From NCBI GenBank assembly GCA_038240665.1, contig JBBRGN010000001.1, forward strand, positions 1 through 64,000: DNA of 64,000 nt, read 5' to 3'. The translations under genes were made by a program, and so were the position numbers. Numbering within the stretch: the first letter of the stretch is position 1; every line of letters starts with the position of its first letter. Shown piece after piece: positions 34,207 through 43,171 of this stretch. The notes beneath the pieces were generated by a model, which worked only from the letters and a program-made list of their open reading frames with translations, made no database searches and was not told the origin of the DNA. This DNA comes from Haliscomenobacter sp038240665. GTDB taxonomy: Bacteria; Bacteroidota; Bacteroidia; Chitinophagales; Saprospiraceae.

Positions 34207-35253
34207 ATGAAACGATTGTACAATCGCGTCAACAACCGCGAATTGAAGGTGCGTTTGGCTAACTTAAACGAGCAACGTACCACCCTTTCTTTTTACCAAT
34301 ACCACCAAATAGCTGATCCGGAGATTTTCCGGGATCAATTGTTTTTCGATCTTAACAAACATGGCGTATTGGGCAGGATCTATGTAGCGCATGAAGGAAT
34401 CAATGGGCAAATATCCGTACCTACGGATCGTTTTGAAGCGTTCAAGACTCAATTGTTTAGCATTCCCTGGCTCAATGGTATTCGGCTCAACATCGCAAGG
34501 GAAGACGATGGTAAATCCTTTTTTAAACTCGCCATCAAAGTGCGGGAAAAAATAGTTGCCGATGATTTGGATGATGCTTCTTTTGATGTCACCAAACGTG
34601 GAAAACACCTCAGTGCCCGGGAAGTCAACACGCTTTTAGCTGCTGCTGACACGCTGGTGGTCGATATGCGCAACCATTACGAAAGCGAAGTGGGGTATTT
34701 TAAAGGCGCTATTCGCCCCGATGTCGTAACTTTTCGCGAAGAGCTGCCGTTGGTAGAAGAGCTGCTGCAACCTTACAAAGAGCGCAACATCGTGATGTAC
34801 TGTACTGGCGGTATTCGCTGTGAAAAGGCCAGCGCTTATTACCTCCACAAGGGGTTTCAAAACGTATTTATGGTGGATGGTGGTATCATCGAATATTCCC
34901 GTCAATGTGCAGAACAAGGACTTCCTAATCAATTCCTGGGCAAAAATTTTGTTTTTGATGAGCGATTAGGTGAACGCATTTCGGAAGATGTGGTTGCCCA
35001 CTGTCATCAATGCGGAAAACCCTGTGACACGCACAAAAACTGTCTCAACGATGCTTGCCATTTGTTGTTCATCCAGTGTGGGGAGTGTGCTGAAAAACAC
35101 CAACAATGCTGCTCGCAGAAATGTGCTGATTTTGTACAACTACCTGCTGAAGAACGAGAGGAGCAGCGCGAAAAAATGGCGTTCAACGGCAATAAGTTTA
35201 GCAAAGGTCGATACAAAGCCCAAAGACGAGGCGACGAGCTGAATCTAGGTTAA
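34207..35253 (+). CDS. trhO: tRNA uridine hydroxylase, TrhO/YceA rhodanese family
   Basis: Oxygen-dependent hydroxylation of uridine 34 in certain tRNAs is the known role of this family. The 348-residue protein has an acylphosphatase-like N-terminal domain with YVAHEGINGQISVP (about residues 55-68), a rhodanese domain with active loop YCTGGIRCEKA (about 198-208) and a C-terminal Cys-rich zinc-like region from about residue 260 (CHQCGKPC, CGEC, CCSQKC). ATG at 34207 matches the usual length; an earlier in-frame start at 34183 adds eight residues only. Confidence 0.92.
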   Translation: MKRLYNRVNNRELKVRLANLNEQRTTLSFYQYHQIADPEIFRDQLFFDLNKHGVLGRIYVAHEGINGQISVPTDRFEAFKTQLFSIPWLNGIRLNIAREDDGKSFFKLAIKVREKIVADDLDDASFDVTKRGKHLSAREVNTLLAAADTLVVDMRNHYESEVGYFKGAIRPDVVTFREELPLVEELLQPYKERNIVMYCTGGIRCEKASAYYLHKGFQNVFMVDGGIIEYSRQCAEQGLPNQFLGKNFVFDERLGERISEDVVAHCHQCGKPCDTHKNCLNDACHLLFIQCGECAEKHQQCCSQKCADFVQLPAEEREEQREKMAFNGNKFSKGRYKAQRRGDELNLG

Positions 35254-35352
35254 AGAACAATAACGAAATATAGTAAACTTTTGGCTGCCTATTTTTTTGA
35301 CAATAAGCTATATCCTAAGGAATAAGCCAATACCCAAACATACACACCCGAC

Positions 35353-36627
35353 ATGAACTGGAAAGAACGGATCTTACTTATCCTCCTTGCTGCGTTGAAC
35401 TTCACGCACATTTTAGATTTCATGATTATGATGCCGCTGGGCAATTATCTGATGCCTTATTTCAAGATCAACCCACAGCAATTCACCCTTCTGGTATCTG
35501 CCTACACCATTAGCGCGGCAGTTTCAGGATTTACTGCTGCTTTTTACGTAGATGGTTTTGATCGCAAAAAAGTATTACTGGCGGCCTATTCGGGGTTTTT
35601 ATTGGGAACCATTGGCTGTGGTTTAGCGCCCACCTTTTACCTATTGTTGTTTGCGCGTACCTTTGCGGGGATATTTGGCGGCTTGATTGGTGCTCAGGTT
35701 TTGGCCATTATTGCCGATAGCTTTCCTTATGAGCGTCGGGGTGCAGCAATGGGGGCGATCATGTCAGCTTTTGCCATAGCTTCTACCTTTGGGGTGCCCT
35801 TTGCGCTTTATTTGGCTAATTTATTCTCTTGGCATGCGCCTTTTTTGCTGGTTGGTACCCTGGGCCTGCTTTTAATCCCCATGATTGTCTTGTATTTACC
35901 GCCGATGACTGGTCACCTGATCAACGAAAATGCGGAACACCGAAAGCGCTGGACCATCATCACCGATATTTTAAAAGAGAAAACGCAATACACGGCTTTG
36001 ATTTTTAGTGGCTTGATCATGTTTGGTCATTTTTTAATCATCCCATTCATCAATCCGTTTATGGAGTTCAATATTGGTTTTTCAAAAAACATTACCCCGC
36101 TGATTTACCTCGTTGGGGGTGTTTCTGCCTTTTTTTCTTCTAATATTTTGGGGCCGCTATCCGACCGCTATGGTAAATTGTCAATTTTTATGATTTGCAC
36201 CTTTTCAGCGCTCCCCATGATTTTTCTGGTTACCAATTTACCTCATGGTATCCACTACATTCCTGTGCTTATTCTTTTTGGACTTTGGTTTACCGTGGCT
36301 ACCGGAAGGGGTGTTACCGCTGGCGCTATGGTAACCAGCATAGTAAGTCCAGCTCACCGGGGCAGCTTTCAGAGCTTCAACAGCAGTTTGCAACAGCTGG
36401 GAACAGGGATGGCTTCTTTGGTTACCGGGTTTATCGTGATCAAAGATCCCACCAGCGGGCGACTGTTGCATTACGATTGGGTAGGCTATCTAAGCATAGC
36501 TGTTCTTATGGTTTGCATCTACATAGCCTACCAAAATTTCAGCTATTTGGATAAGCAAAAAAAAGAGGAATTACGGGTGAAAAAAATCGAGGGAATCCCA
36601 AGTCACGATCTATCACAAACCCCATAA
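35353..36627 (+). CDS. MFS transporter (drug:H+ antiporter-like)
   Basis: 424-residue, 12-helix major facilitator protein of the AraJ/sugar-efflux or drug-export type. It begins with a membrane helix (ILLILLAALNFTHILDFMIMMPLG), and the helix 2-3 loop reads YVDGFDRKKVLLAAY, a diverged version of the GxxxDRxGRK motif A. A second copy near residue 275 reads LGPLSDRYGKLSIF. The substrate is unknown. It is transcribed alone, 99 bases after trhO and convergent to the fasciclin gene. Confidence 0.85.
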   Translation: MNWKERILLILLAALNFTHILDFMIMMPLGNYLMPYFKINPQQFTLLVSAYTISAAVSGFTAAFYVDGFDRKKVLLAAYSGFLLGTIGCGLAPTFYLLLFARTFAGIFGGLIGAQVLAIIADSFPYERRGAAMGAIMSAFAIASTFGVPFALYLANLFSWHAPFLLVGTLGLLLIPMIVLYLPPMTGHLINENAEHRKRWTIITDILKEKTQYTALIFSGLIMFGHFLIIPFINPFMEFNIGFSKNITPLIYLVGGVSAFFSSNILGPLSDRYGKLSIFMICTFSALPMIFLVTNLPHGIHYIPVLILFGLWFTVATGRGVTAGAMVTSIVSPAHRGSFQSFNSSLQQLGTGMASLVTGFIVIKDPTSGRLLHYDWVGYLSIAVLMVCIYIAYQNFSYLDKQKKEELRVKKIEGIPSHDLSQTP

Positions 36628-36660
36628 AGAATTAACCTGGTATCCAATATTGCTAAGTCG

Positions 36661-37665
36661 CTATTGGTATTTTAAAAATGTCCCGATTACCTGAACCAAT
36701 CCGTTGGTAGCCACAAAATCAGGCTTTAAAATTGGTGATGGTGTAGATCCAACCGCGTCTTTGATGCTGATGTTTTTGCCATTCACCTGCATCGTGATGG
36801 TTTTGCCCTGAAGGGTTTTGAACACTTTCCCATTGATGAAATGATTGGAAAAACGGCGTGCTTTAATGATGTGGTAGCTCAACTGTTTGGCTAGGGAATC
36901 TTTGGGTACAGCATCCAAATTGGCTAAAGTAATACCGGCATTGGTAAAAGCCTGATCCGAAGGTGCAAAAACAGTAAGCGGACCACTGCCTGCCAAACGC
37001 CCTGCCAAATTTCCGCCAACTTTTTTCAGCGCTGCTGAAAAAATAGTTAGCTGGGGATTTTTCGCTATTGTTTTGGACAAATTAGCAGTAGCCGGCGATA
37101 AAAATCTGTCGATTTTATGAACCACGCCATTTTGAGCATCAATATTTGCACTTACTATCCGCGCTCCATTGAGGTAAATATCTTGCCCCGGATTGCTGAT
37201 GTAGAGCGTGCTGTTGATCACCAATATACTGGATTGAGTAGTGTCTAAATTTGCCAATTTGGAAGTATCTGAAAGGACACGCAGGATCAAAGGGGTATCA
37301 ATTTTTGTGCGGGGGAACAATTCAGTTGCTATTTTCGTGCCCAGGATATGATACCGCAAAAGAGTAGCAATGGAATCAACAGAGTTAGATAGGATAGCTG
37401 CTGTATCCTTAAACCCCGCAGCATGAAAAGCCGAATCAGTAGGCGCAAAAAAAGTCAAATTACCGGCCTTCAAGGTTCCGGTCAATCCTACGTACCGAAT
37501 AGCCGCACTGAGCATCCGAAACTGAGGGTCGCCATTGATGACCTCGTAAATCGTATTTCCCCCACTTATCACATCTTTTTGGCAAGTTGTAAATAAAAAA
37601 AATGCGCCTAGTAACGCTAAAAAAACATAACGACGTGCTGAAAAGCGGAAATTAGAACTGTTCAT
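36661..37665 (-). CDS. Fasciclin (FAS1) domain lipoprotein
   Basis: Surface or periplasmic adhesion-type protein (334 aa). The leader ends in a lipobox FTTC (Cys near residue 28). Two FAS1 domains follow: about residues 40-195 (LTFFAPTDSAFHAAGF, then an H1/H2-type YHIL and NGVVHKIDRFL) and about 200-334 (LTVFAPSDQAFTNAG, LSYHIIKARR, ATNGLVQVIGTFL). Such proteins mediate cell-surface contact, but the ligand is unknown. It is convergent with the MFS gene. Confidence 0.92.
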   Translation of the reverse strand: MNSSNFRFSARRYVFLALLGAFFLFTTCQKDVISGGNTIYEVINGDPQFRMLSAAIRYVGLTGTLKAGNLTFFAPTDSAFHAAGFKDTAAILSNSVDSIATLLRYHILGTKIATELFPRTKIDTPLILRVLSDTSKLANLDTTQSSILVINSTLYISNPGQDIYLNGARIVSANIDAQNGVVHKIDRFLSPATANLSKTIAKNPQLTIFSAALKKVGGNLAGRLAGSGPLTVFAPSDQAFTNAGITLANLDAVPKDSLAKQLSYHIIKARRFSNHFINGKVFKTLQGKTITMQVNGKNISIKDAVGSTPSPILKPDFVATNGLVQVIGTFLKYQ

Positions 37666-37948
37666 GCTATATGGATTGATTTAAACCTGCGGCCAAAATT
37701 AGGGAAAACCCCAACATTCTGCCAGAAAAACTTTATGCCTTGGGGTCTTGATTAGATCCCCAAGAATTAGCAACTTGGCGAAATATACATTGTTGTTGAA
37801 CGTTATTTTTTTTAACACTTGACGCATGCCAACCATTATACTTGGGAACAAATAATGAAGCATTTTTTGTAAGCCGAGATAATTTGGAGTAGCATGGTCT
37901 TTTTTCCATTCAGCGTTACCTATTAAACTCTTTAAAATTAAAACGACC

Positions 37949-38554
37949 ATGTTAAAGCCCTACTTTGATCCCCGTCTTACTGAAGCGGGCTGCGATGAAG
38001 CAGGTCGTGGATGTTTGGCAGGACCAGTGTTCGCTGCGGCCGTCATTCTACCTAAATCTTTTCGGCACCCCCTCATCAATGATTCTAAACAACTTTCGGA
38101 ACAGCAACGCTTAGAAATGCGCTGCATCATCAAAGAAGCCGCCATAGCCTGGGGTGTTTCGATGGTGGAACCCGCCGAAATTGATGAAGTCAATATCCTT
38201 AATGCTTCTTTTTTGGCCATGCACCGTGCCATTGAACAACTCGATCCCCAACCAGAGTTGTTGCTGATTGATGGCAACCGTTTTCGGCCATATCCAAATT
38301 TGCCCGCTGAGTGCGTTATCAAAGGCGATGCCACCTATATGTCCATAGCAGCGGCCTCTATACTGGCCAAAACTTATCGCGACGAGTACATGCGTCAGCT
38401 TGCAATTGGCCACCCTGAGTATGGTTGGATCCAAAACAAAGGCTATCCTACGCTAGGTCATCGGCGCGCCATTCGCGATCATGGCCCTACCCAGCACCAC
38501 CGGCGTTCGTTCCGGTTGTTGCCCGAAAGTACCCAGGGTCGACTTATTACTTAA
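37949..38554 (+). CDS. rnhB: Ribonuclease HII
   Basis: Cuts the RNA strand of RNA-DNA hybrids and removes misincorporated ribonucleotides. The 201-residue protein has the active-site Asp-Glu in AGCDEAGRGCLAGPV (Asp16, Glu17), the LLIDGNRF segment with the third acidic residue near 109, and SIAAASILAKTYRDEYM near 131-147 with the fourth. Length is typical. The 283 bases before it contain no clear gene. A strong terminator follows at 38586-38620. Confidence 0.96.
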   Translation: MLKPYFDPRLTEAGCDEAGRGCLAGPVFAAAVILPKSFRHPLINDSKQLSEQQRLEMRCIIKEAAIAWGVSMVEPAEIDEVNILNASFLAMHRAIEQLDPQPELLLIDGNRFRPYPNLPAECVIKGDATYMSIAAASILAKTYRDEYMRQLAIGHPEYGWIQNKGYPTLGHRRAIRDHGPTQHHRRSFRLLPESTQGRLIT

Positions 38555-38585
38555 AAAATACGTTTATGTGCAATAGCAGCTTTTC

Positions 38586-38620
38586 AAAAAATAGCCAAAC
38601 CTGTGTTTTGGCTATTTTTT
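38586..38620. terminator. Terminator after rnhB
   Basis: aaaaaatagccaaa (38586-38599) pairs perfectly with tttggctatttttt (38607-38620), ending in a T run. Confidence 0.85.
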
Positions 38621-38670
38621 GGTTTATTTCAGTACTATTGCTGCCCCTTTTTCGTCAATAAGAATAAAAC

Positions 38671-39219
38671 ATGAGCTACCTGAACATCATCTGCTTTTTT
38701 TTGCTGTTTGCAGTTTTTTCTATCCGTCCAGGATACAATTTAGATTTTGAGTTGATCGATCCACAAACTAAAATCCCCTACGGTTGGGATATCCGCGGAG
38801 AACAGATGCCCTCCAAAGGTTACTTTTTTTCCATCGATTCCAGCACGGTTCAAAGCGGTCGCTACGCTCTCCTTATGACCACGGATCCTGCGGCTAAAGA
38901 AAAAACCGATGGCATCTGTACCTATGTGATTAAAGGCCCTTTTTCGGGAAAATATATTCTGTTATCCGGTTATCTCAAAACCGAGCGCGTGAGTCCCGGC
39001 GGTTTTGCTGGGCTATGGGTTCGTGTAGAGGGTGATCATGGCATGCTCGCTTTTGACAACATGGAAAAACGCCAAATCAACGGTACCAACAATTGGGAAG
39101 CGTTTACCACCCGAGTTCCTTTAAGTCCTGATGCCACCCGCATTTTGATCGGCGGATGGATTCAAGGCAACGGTAAAGCGTGGATCGATAATCTTGGCAT
39201 AAAATATGGTGAAGAATGA
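38671..39219 (+). CDS. Small exported beta-sandwich protein resembling the N-terminal module of Bacteroidota S41 peptidases
   Basis: 182-residue protein with a signal-like N-terminus and then a jelly-roll-like domain: NLDFELIDPQTKIPYGWDIRG at about residues 25-45, SGRYALLM near 67, the YILLSGYLKTERVSPGGFAGLWVRVEGD segment at about 95-122, and ending AWIDNLGIKYGEE. The same order of phrases opens many secreted S41 peptidases of Bacteroidota, where it is fused to the protease. Here it stands alone with no protease nearby. A carbohydrate- or protein-binding role is inferred. Its stop codon lies inside the repeat at 39215. Confidence 0.6.
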   Translation: MSYLNIICFFLLFAVFSIRPGYNLDFELIDPQTKIPYGWDIRGEQMPSKGYFFSIDSSTVQSGRYALLMTTDPAAKEKTDGICTYVIKGPFSGKYILLSGYLKTERVSPGGFAGLWVRVEGDHGMLAFDNMEKRQINGTNNWEAFTTRVPLSPDATRILIGGWIQGNGKAWIDNLGIKYGEE

Positions 39220-39277
39220 TTCAACAATAAGATACCCATTTTGTCTGTTTCTTTTGCTGCCTTATTATCGACTCATT
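39215..39277. repeat. Dispersed inverted-end repeat, copy 2
   Basis: 63 bases from aatgattcaacaataag to cttattatcgactcatt, whose ends are imperfect inverse copies of each other. The centre reads tacccattttgtctgtttcttttgctgc. Related to 62813-62878 (same ends, different spacing) and 17062-17131. The left end supplies the TGA stop codon (39217-39219) of the preceding gene. Confidence 0.65.
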
Positions 39278-39351
39278 CCGGAGTGATTTTAGGGCGTCTC
39301 TTTACATATTATTTTTTTGTGAATTTTCGTTGAGATAAAAATTAATTTCCC

Positions 39352-41319
39352 ATGCAACAACTGAGAAACTTTTTCTTTTTTCTTTTTCTATTTGTTTCCG
39401 TACACCTGAGCGCGCAATCTTCTTTTTATACCATATACGTAGGGGCTTTTAAAAATCCCGCGCCAGAATCTTTTCAACTTTTACAAAAACTGGGTTTTGT
39501 CTATGCCAAAGACCTCACCAATGGCGCTTATGATGTCTACATCGGCGGCTTTGATGTACAAAATCTAGCCGATCAAGCTTTAAAAGAAGTTCACTTGCAA
39601 GGCTATGCTGCTGCTAAAGTGGTTCAAACGCCACTTTCAGGCAAAAAAAATGTAGCCATCATTCAAGTGGCTACCTTGGAGCCTGAAAAAAGCATTGCTT
39701 GGTCAAAATTTACTCCCCTGGGCAATCTCTACATCATTCCCTACACGGATAAAGTAAAAATGACGGTTGGTATTTACAGCGATATCGAAAGCGCCAAAAA
39801 ACAATTGCCAAACATTCAAAAACAGGGATTCCCGGATGCTTTTGTACGCAGCGTACACCCTGCTTTTTTGCATCCTGTTGGTTCATTTGAAAAAGGAGAA
39901 AAAACAAAAGAAGTAAGCGCTACCTTCCAGTTGGATCATGCGCAAAAAGGAAAAACGGTGGCCCTGAGTAAGAACCAGCTGCCACCTACCACCTATTCTT
40001 CTGGCGGCGTCCGTTCCTCCACTACCGCCAAAGGCATTCCTCCAAGTAACGTCAATACCAGCCCGGTACCACAAGAATACAATTTCAACCCCCAGCCGCA
40101 GCCGAATACGCCTACAGCAGGCGACTTTACCGCTACCGCCAAAACGCCTGCTACCACGCCAGTAAACCCTGGTTATCAAGTGCCGCCTGCTCGTACTTTC
40201 GCTTATGGCAATTCGCCAAGTATTGAAACAGCGGCTCCAAATCCAGAATGGTCAAACAAGGGAGTAATCGGCGGCCCCGCTTCTACTGTACCTTCAGAAT
40301 ACAATTACAATACAGGCAACCCAAGCAGCAACCAAGCTGTACGTACTGCATTTTCTCGGCGCTCCGTGGTTGAATTACAGCGTTTGTTGAAAGCTGAAAA
40401 CATTTATCAAGGTCCAACCGATGGGTTTTACAATGCAACTACCGTTCAAGCTTACCAGGCTGCCAAACAGTCGAATCCGGAGTTGGCGCGGTATCAATTG
40501 TTTGCCCAGCGGCAAGGAAAAAACATTCCGGGCAGCGCGAATCCTCTTTTGAGTTCCATTAACCGCTTGGGCGACGATGCTTCAGCAATCAGTGCTTTAG
40601 CTTCTTCCCAACATCCGCTAGCAAGAGCTTATCAAGCTTATCAATTGCTGGTGGCTCGCGGCCCTGGTATTGAAGTCAATAACCTGATGAATACTTCCAT
40701 TCAAGGTGCCTTTGGAGGAAAAACGACGCCGGTTGTTCCTCCTTTCGATTACCGCGCCACCTACGCTTACAACGACCTGAATCAGTTGATCCTGCACTTG
40801 AACTACATCCACTCTGTGCTGGGCAACGATTATCCGGTTCCTTGCTGGTTGGCACGTCGGCATCCCAAGGAAATAGCACAAGTTCAAGCTGTTTATCAAT
40901 CCTCGACCGATGCGCAATTGCCGCTCCAAAGTTGCGATGCGTTCAGCGACTGGGAGGATGTGCAGTTGTTGCAAAACATTGCGGCTGGAGTTGGCGCCAG
41001 CACGCCCCCTAGCGGTTTGTTGATGCAGGCCGCTTCGCAACGTGCGCGCTTGTATGAAGGCAGCGCTACGGTAGAGGCCGCCCAACAGCAGCAGTTGGAA
41101 AATTGGTTGACTACGCTTTGGGGTAACCTAACGGCTTGGGGCAATCAAGATCCGCTGCACCAACAATTGGTCAAAGCCATGCGGATTTCATTTTTTGAAA
41201 CCCAAGTAACAATAGAAGATTACTACCTGAGCAAAGGAAACACGCCTGAACAGGCGCGCGGGCTAGCACTCGCCACCCAACATACTTTGGTGAGCCCTTA
41301 TTTGCAGCGGTTTAATTGA
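39352..41319 (+). CDS. Exported SPOR-like and peptidoglycan-binding-like envelope protein
   Basis: 655-residue protein with a signal peptide ending SVHLSAQ. Residues about 22-90 (SFYTIYVGAFKNPAPESFQLL ... AYDVYIGGF) and about 95-180 (NVAIIQVATLEPEKS) look like SPOR-type repeats. After a Pro/Thr/Asn-rich linker (about 195-325) comes a PG_binding_1-like segment (RRSVVELQRLLKAENIYQGPTDGFYNATTVQAY, about 338-370), then a helical C-terminal half with no recognised fold. Such proteins bind peptidoglycan, often at division sites. The detailed function is unknown. A hairpin follows at 41364-41399. Confidence 0.7.
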   Translation: MQQLRNFFFFLFLFVSVHLSAQSSFYTIYVGAFKNPAPESFQLLQKLGFVYAKDLTNGAYDVYIGGFDVQNLADQALKEVHLQGYAAAKVVQTPLSGKKNVAIIQVATLEPEKSIAWSKFTPLGNLYIIPYTDKVKMTVGIYSDIESAKKQLPNIQKQGFPDAFVRSVHPAFLHPVGSFEKGEKTKEVSATFQLDHAQKGKTVALSKNQLPPTTYSSGGVRSSTTAKGIPPSNVNTSPVPQEYNFNPQPQPNTPTAGDFTATAKTPATTPVNPGYQVPPARTFAYGNSPSIETAAPNPEWSNKGVIGGPASTVPSEYNYNTGNPSSNQAVRTAFSRRSVVELQRLLKAENIYQGPTDGFYNATTVQAYQAAKQSNPELARYQLFAQRQGKNIPGSANPLLSSINRLGDDASAISALASSQHPLARAYQAYQLLVARGPGIEVNNLMNTSIQGAFGGKTTPVVPPFDYRATYAYNDLNQLILHLNYIHSVLGNDYPVPCWLARRHPKEIAQVQAVYQSSTDAQLPLQSCDAFSDWEDVQLLQNIAAGVGASTPPSGLLMQAASQRARLYEGSATVEAAQQQQLENWLTTLWGNLTAWGNQDPLHQQLVKAMRISFFETQVTIEDYYLSKGNTPEQARGLALATQHTLVSPYLQRFN

Positions 41320-41363
41320 AAAAAATAGCGTTGGTAGGTCGCCGTTTTAGGCGCACATTATTG

Positions 41364-41399
41364 ACAAAGAGATGCAAGTGAAAGCTTGCGTCTCTTTGT
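41364..41399. terminator. Hairpin downstream of the SPOR-like gene
   Basis: acaaagagatgcaag pairs with cttgcgtctctttgt with one G-T pair, around a short loop. There is no strong T run after it, but it is well placed to end the upstream gene. Confidence 0.6.
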
Positions 41400-41475
41400 G
41401 GTTTAGAGCGGAAAAAAAAGGTGCAAATACGAAGTTTTTTCTTTTTTTTGAGAAAATCTCTCCTATAATACTCAA

Positions 41476-42379
41476 ATGCTCGTAGAATTCACTGTCGGCA
41501 ATTTCCTACCATTTAAAGAAAAGCAAGTCTTAAGCCTGCAAGCGACACCTATTAAAAATTATCCTGACTCCCCGCCAATTTTAACGGGGCGCTACAAATT
41601 ACTTAGAGGGGCTATAATTTATGGTGCCAACGCTAAGTGCGCCATACACTGGTTTAACAATTTCATTGCCATTTCTAGGTCTTAGCCAGGAAGGGTACAA
41701 AGCCATTACTTTTAAGCTGTTAGAAAGTGACAAGACAAAAAATGCCTTGCAAGATTTTTACAATCAACTCGATTTAGGTTTTGACGACATTAAGATCATC
41801 AAAAAAACATTCGATCCGGGGGAATTGACCAAAGATATTGCCGAAGCATCGCTAAAGCAAATAGCAAGTGATTTGGAAGGAAAAACAATCATTAATGTAA
41901 AAACGCTACATAAAAAGTTCAATGCCTACAATGAAATAGTTAAAATCGAAGAATTTGACTTAAGAAGTCTAGAATCATCTGGAACCAATAAACTTTTTAA
42001 TATTTCAGGTCCAATATTCGATGTATTATCAAATGGAGGGGTCTTGATTATTGATGAGTTAGATGCCAGTATGCATCCGCTGCTCACCTTGGCTATATCC
42101 AAACTTTTTAATTCTGTTGAACACAACCCACACAATGCTCAATTGATTTTTTCTACACATGATACCAATCTTTTGAGTTATGGCAATTACCGGCGCGACC
42201 AAATCTTTTTTATTGAAAAAGATGCATTTGGTGCCTCAAATCTCTATTCCCTAGTAGAATACAAAGAGGAAGGGAGAAAAATCCGCAATGATCGCTCTTT
42301 TGAGAAAGATTATATTCAAGGACGTTATAGCGCTATTCCACAAATAGGAGACCTTATAACGCTTTTCGTTAATGGCTAG
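41476..42379 (+). pseudogene. Decayed AAA ATPase, RloA/AbiLi-type defence ATPase
   Basis: Remnant of an AAA ATPase of the kind paired with RloB. The N-terminus is intact (MLVEFTVGNFLPFKEKQVLSLQA, residues 1-23) up to YGAN, where the Walker A segment GANASGKSN should follow. Instead the frame passes directly to AIHWFNNFIAIS, a part normally about 110-130 residues further on, so an internal deletion removed the P-loop. A one-base insertion near 41677 then shifts the frame; the second part (41678-42379) is open and keeps Walker B GGVLIIDELDASMHPLL (about 42042-42091) and IFSTHDTNLL. Without the P-loop the protein cannot be an active ATPase. Its stop overlaps the rloB-like start. Confidence 0.8.
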
Positions 42380-43080
42380 AAAAATTAAGATTGACCCAAT
42401 TGTTCTAAAAAGACGTGAACGGCAAGAGGCAAAACGGGCAATTGATATAAAACAAAAAAGAAAACATTATCTCATTGTCTGTGAAGGCGAAAAGACAGAA
42501 CCCAATTATTTTGAAGCACTGAAATCTGCCTTGCCTACAGGAGTATTGGATGTGTTTGATATCAGCGTACAAGGTATTGGCTACAATACCGAAAGTCTTG
42601 TAAAACAAGCCATTGAGTTAAGAAAAAAACTGGAAACAAAATCTAATCGACAAATTATGGGTTGTTTTTGATAAAGATAGCTTTACATCGGCATCCTTCA
42701 ACAACGCCATATCCTTATGTGAAAAGACTTCAAAAACGGAAGCAGCCTGGAGCAATGAGGCTTTTGAACTGTGGTATTTACTCCATTTTGAATATTACAA
42801 TACCGGAATAACCCGGGAAAGTTACAAACTAAGGATTCAACAAAATTTAAGAAATCGAGGTCTAACCATTTTTGTATATGAAAAAAACAGACCCGACATG
42901 TTTCAGATACTCACCCAATTTGGCGACCGCAATCTCGCTGTGAAGCACGCTCTGAAATTAGAAAACATCTATTCCGGCGCGCATGATTTTGCCAATCAAA
43001 ATCCTTGCTCAACGGTATATAAGCTTGTTTCTGAGTTATTTAGTTTGGAACATTTATTAAAAAACGACGAAAAGGGATAA
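42372..43080 (+). pseudogene. rloB: Frameshifted RloB/AbiLii-family gene
   Basis: The first part codes RKHYLIVCEGEKTEPNYFEAL (about residues 35-56), the TOPRIM-like start of RloB proteins, up to SNRQI at 42656. An extra A at about 42657 changes the frame; read past it, the sequence continues WVVFDKDSFTSASFNNAI and SNEAFELWYLLHFEYY, the expected DxD and SNExFExW motifs, to a stop at 43078-43080. Full coding content for about 236 residues is present apart from this one base. RloB is the partner of an AAA ATPase in AbiL-type phage defence. The 8-base overlap with the ATPase remnant marks the original operon. Confidence 0.85.
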
Positions 43081-43171
43081 TTATTCAGGGCTTATTTTTC
43101 CAGAAACAATCCCCTTGAATCCGCCAAAGAATAAACTTTGACATTTTTCCAAATACCAAGTTCTTATAACT

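Noticed and set aside
37699..37950. 83-codon minus-strand open frame between the fasciclin gene and rnhB
   Set aside because: No recognisable motif, unconvincing composition, and it overlaps the rnhB promoter area; the gap is more likely non-coding.
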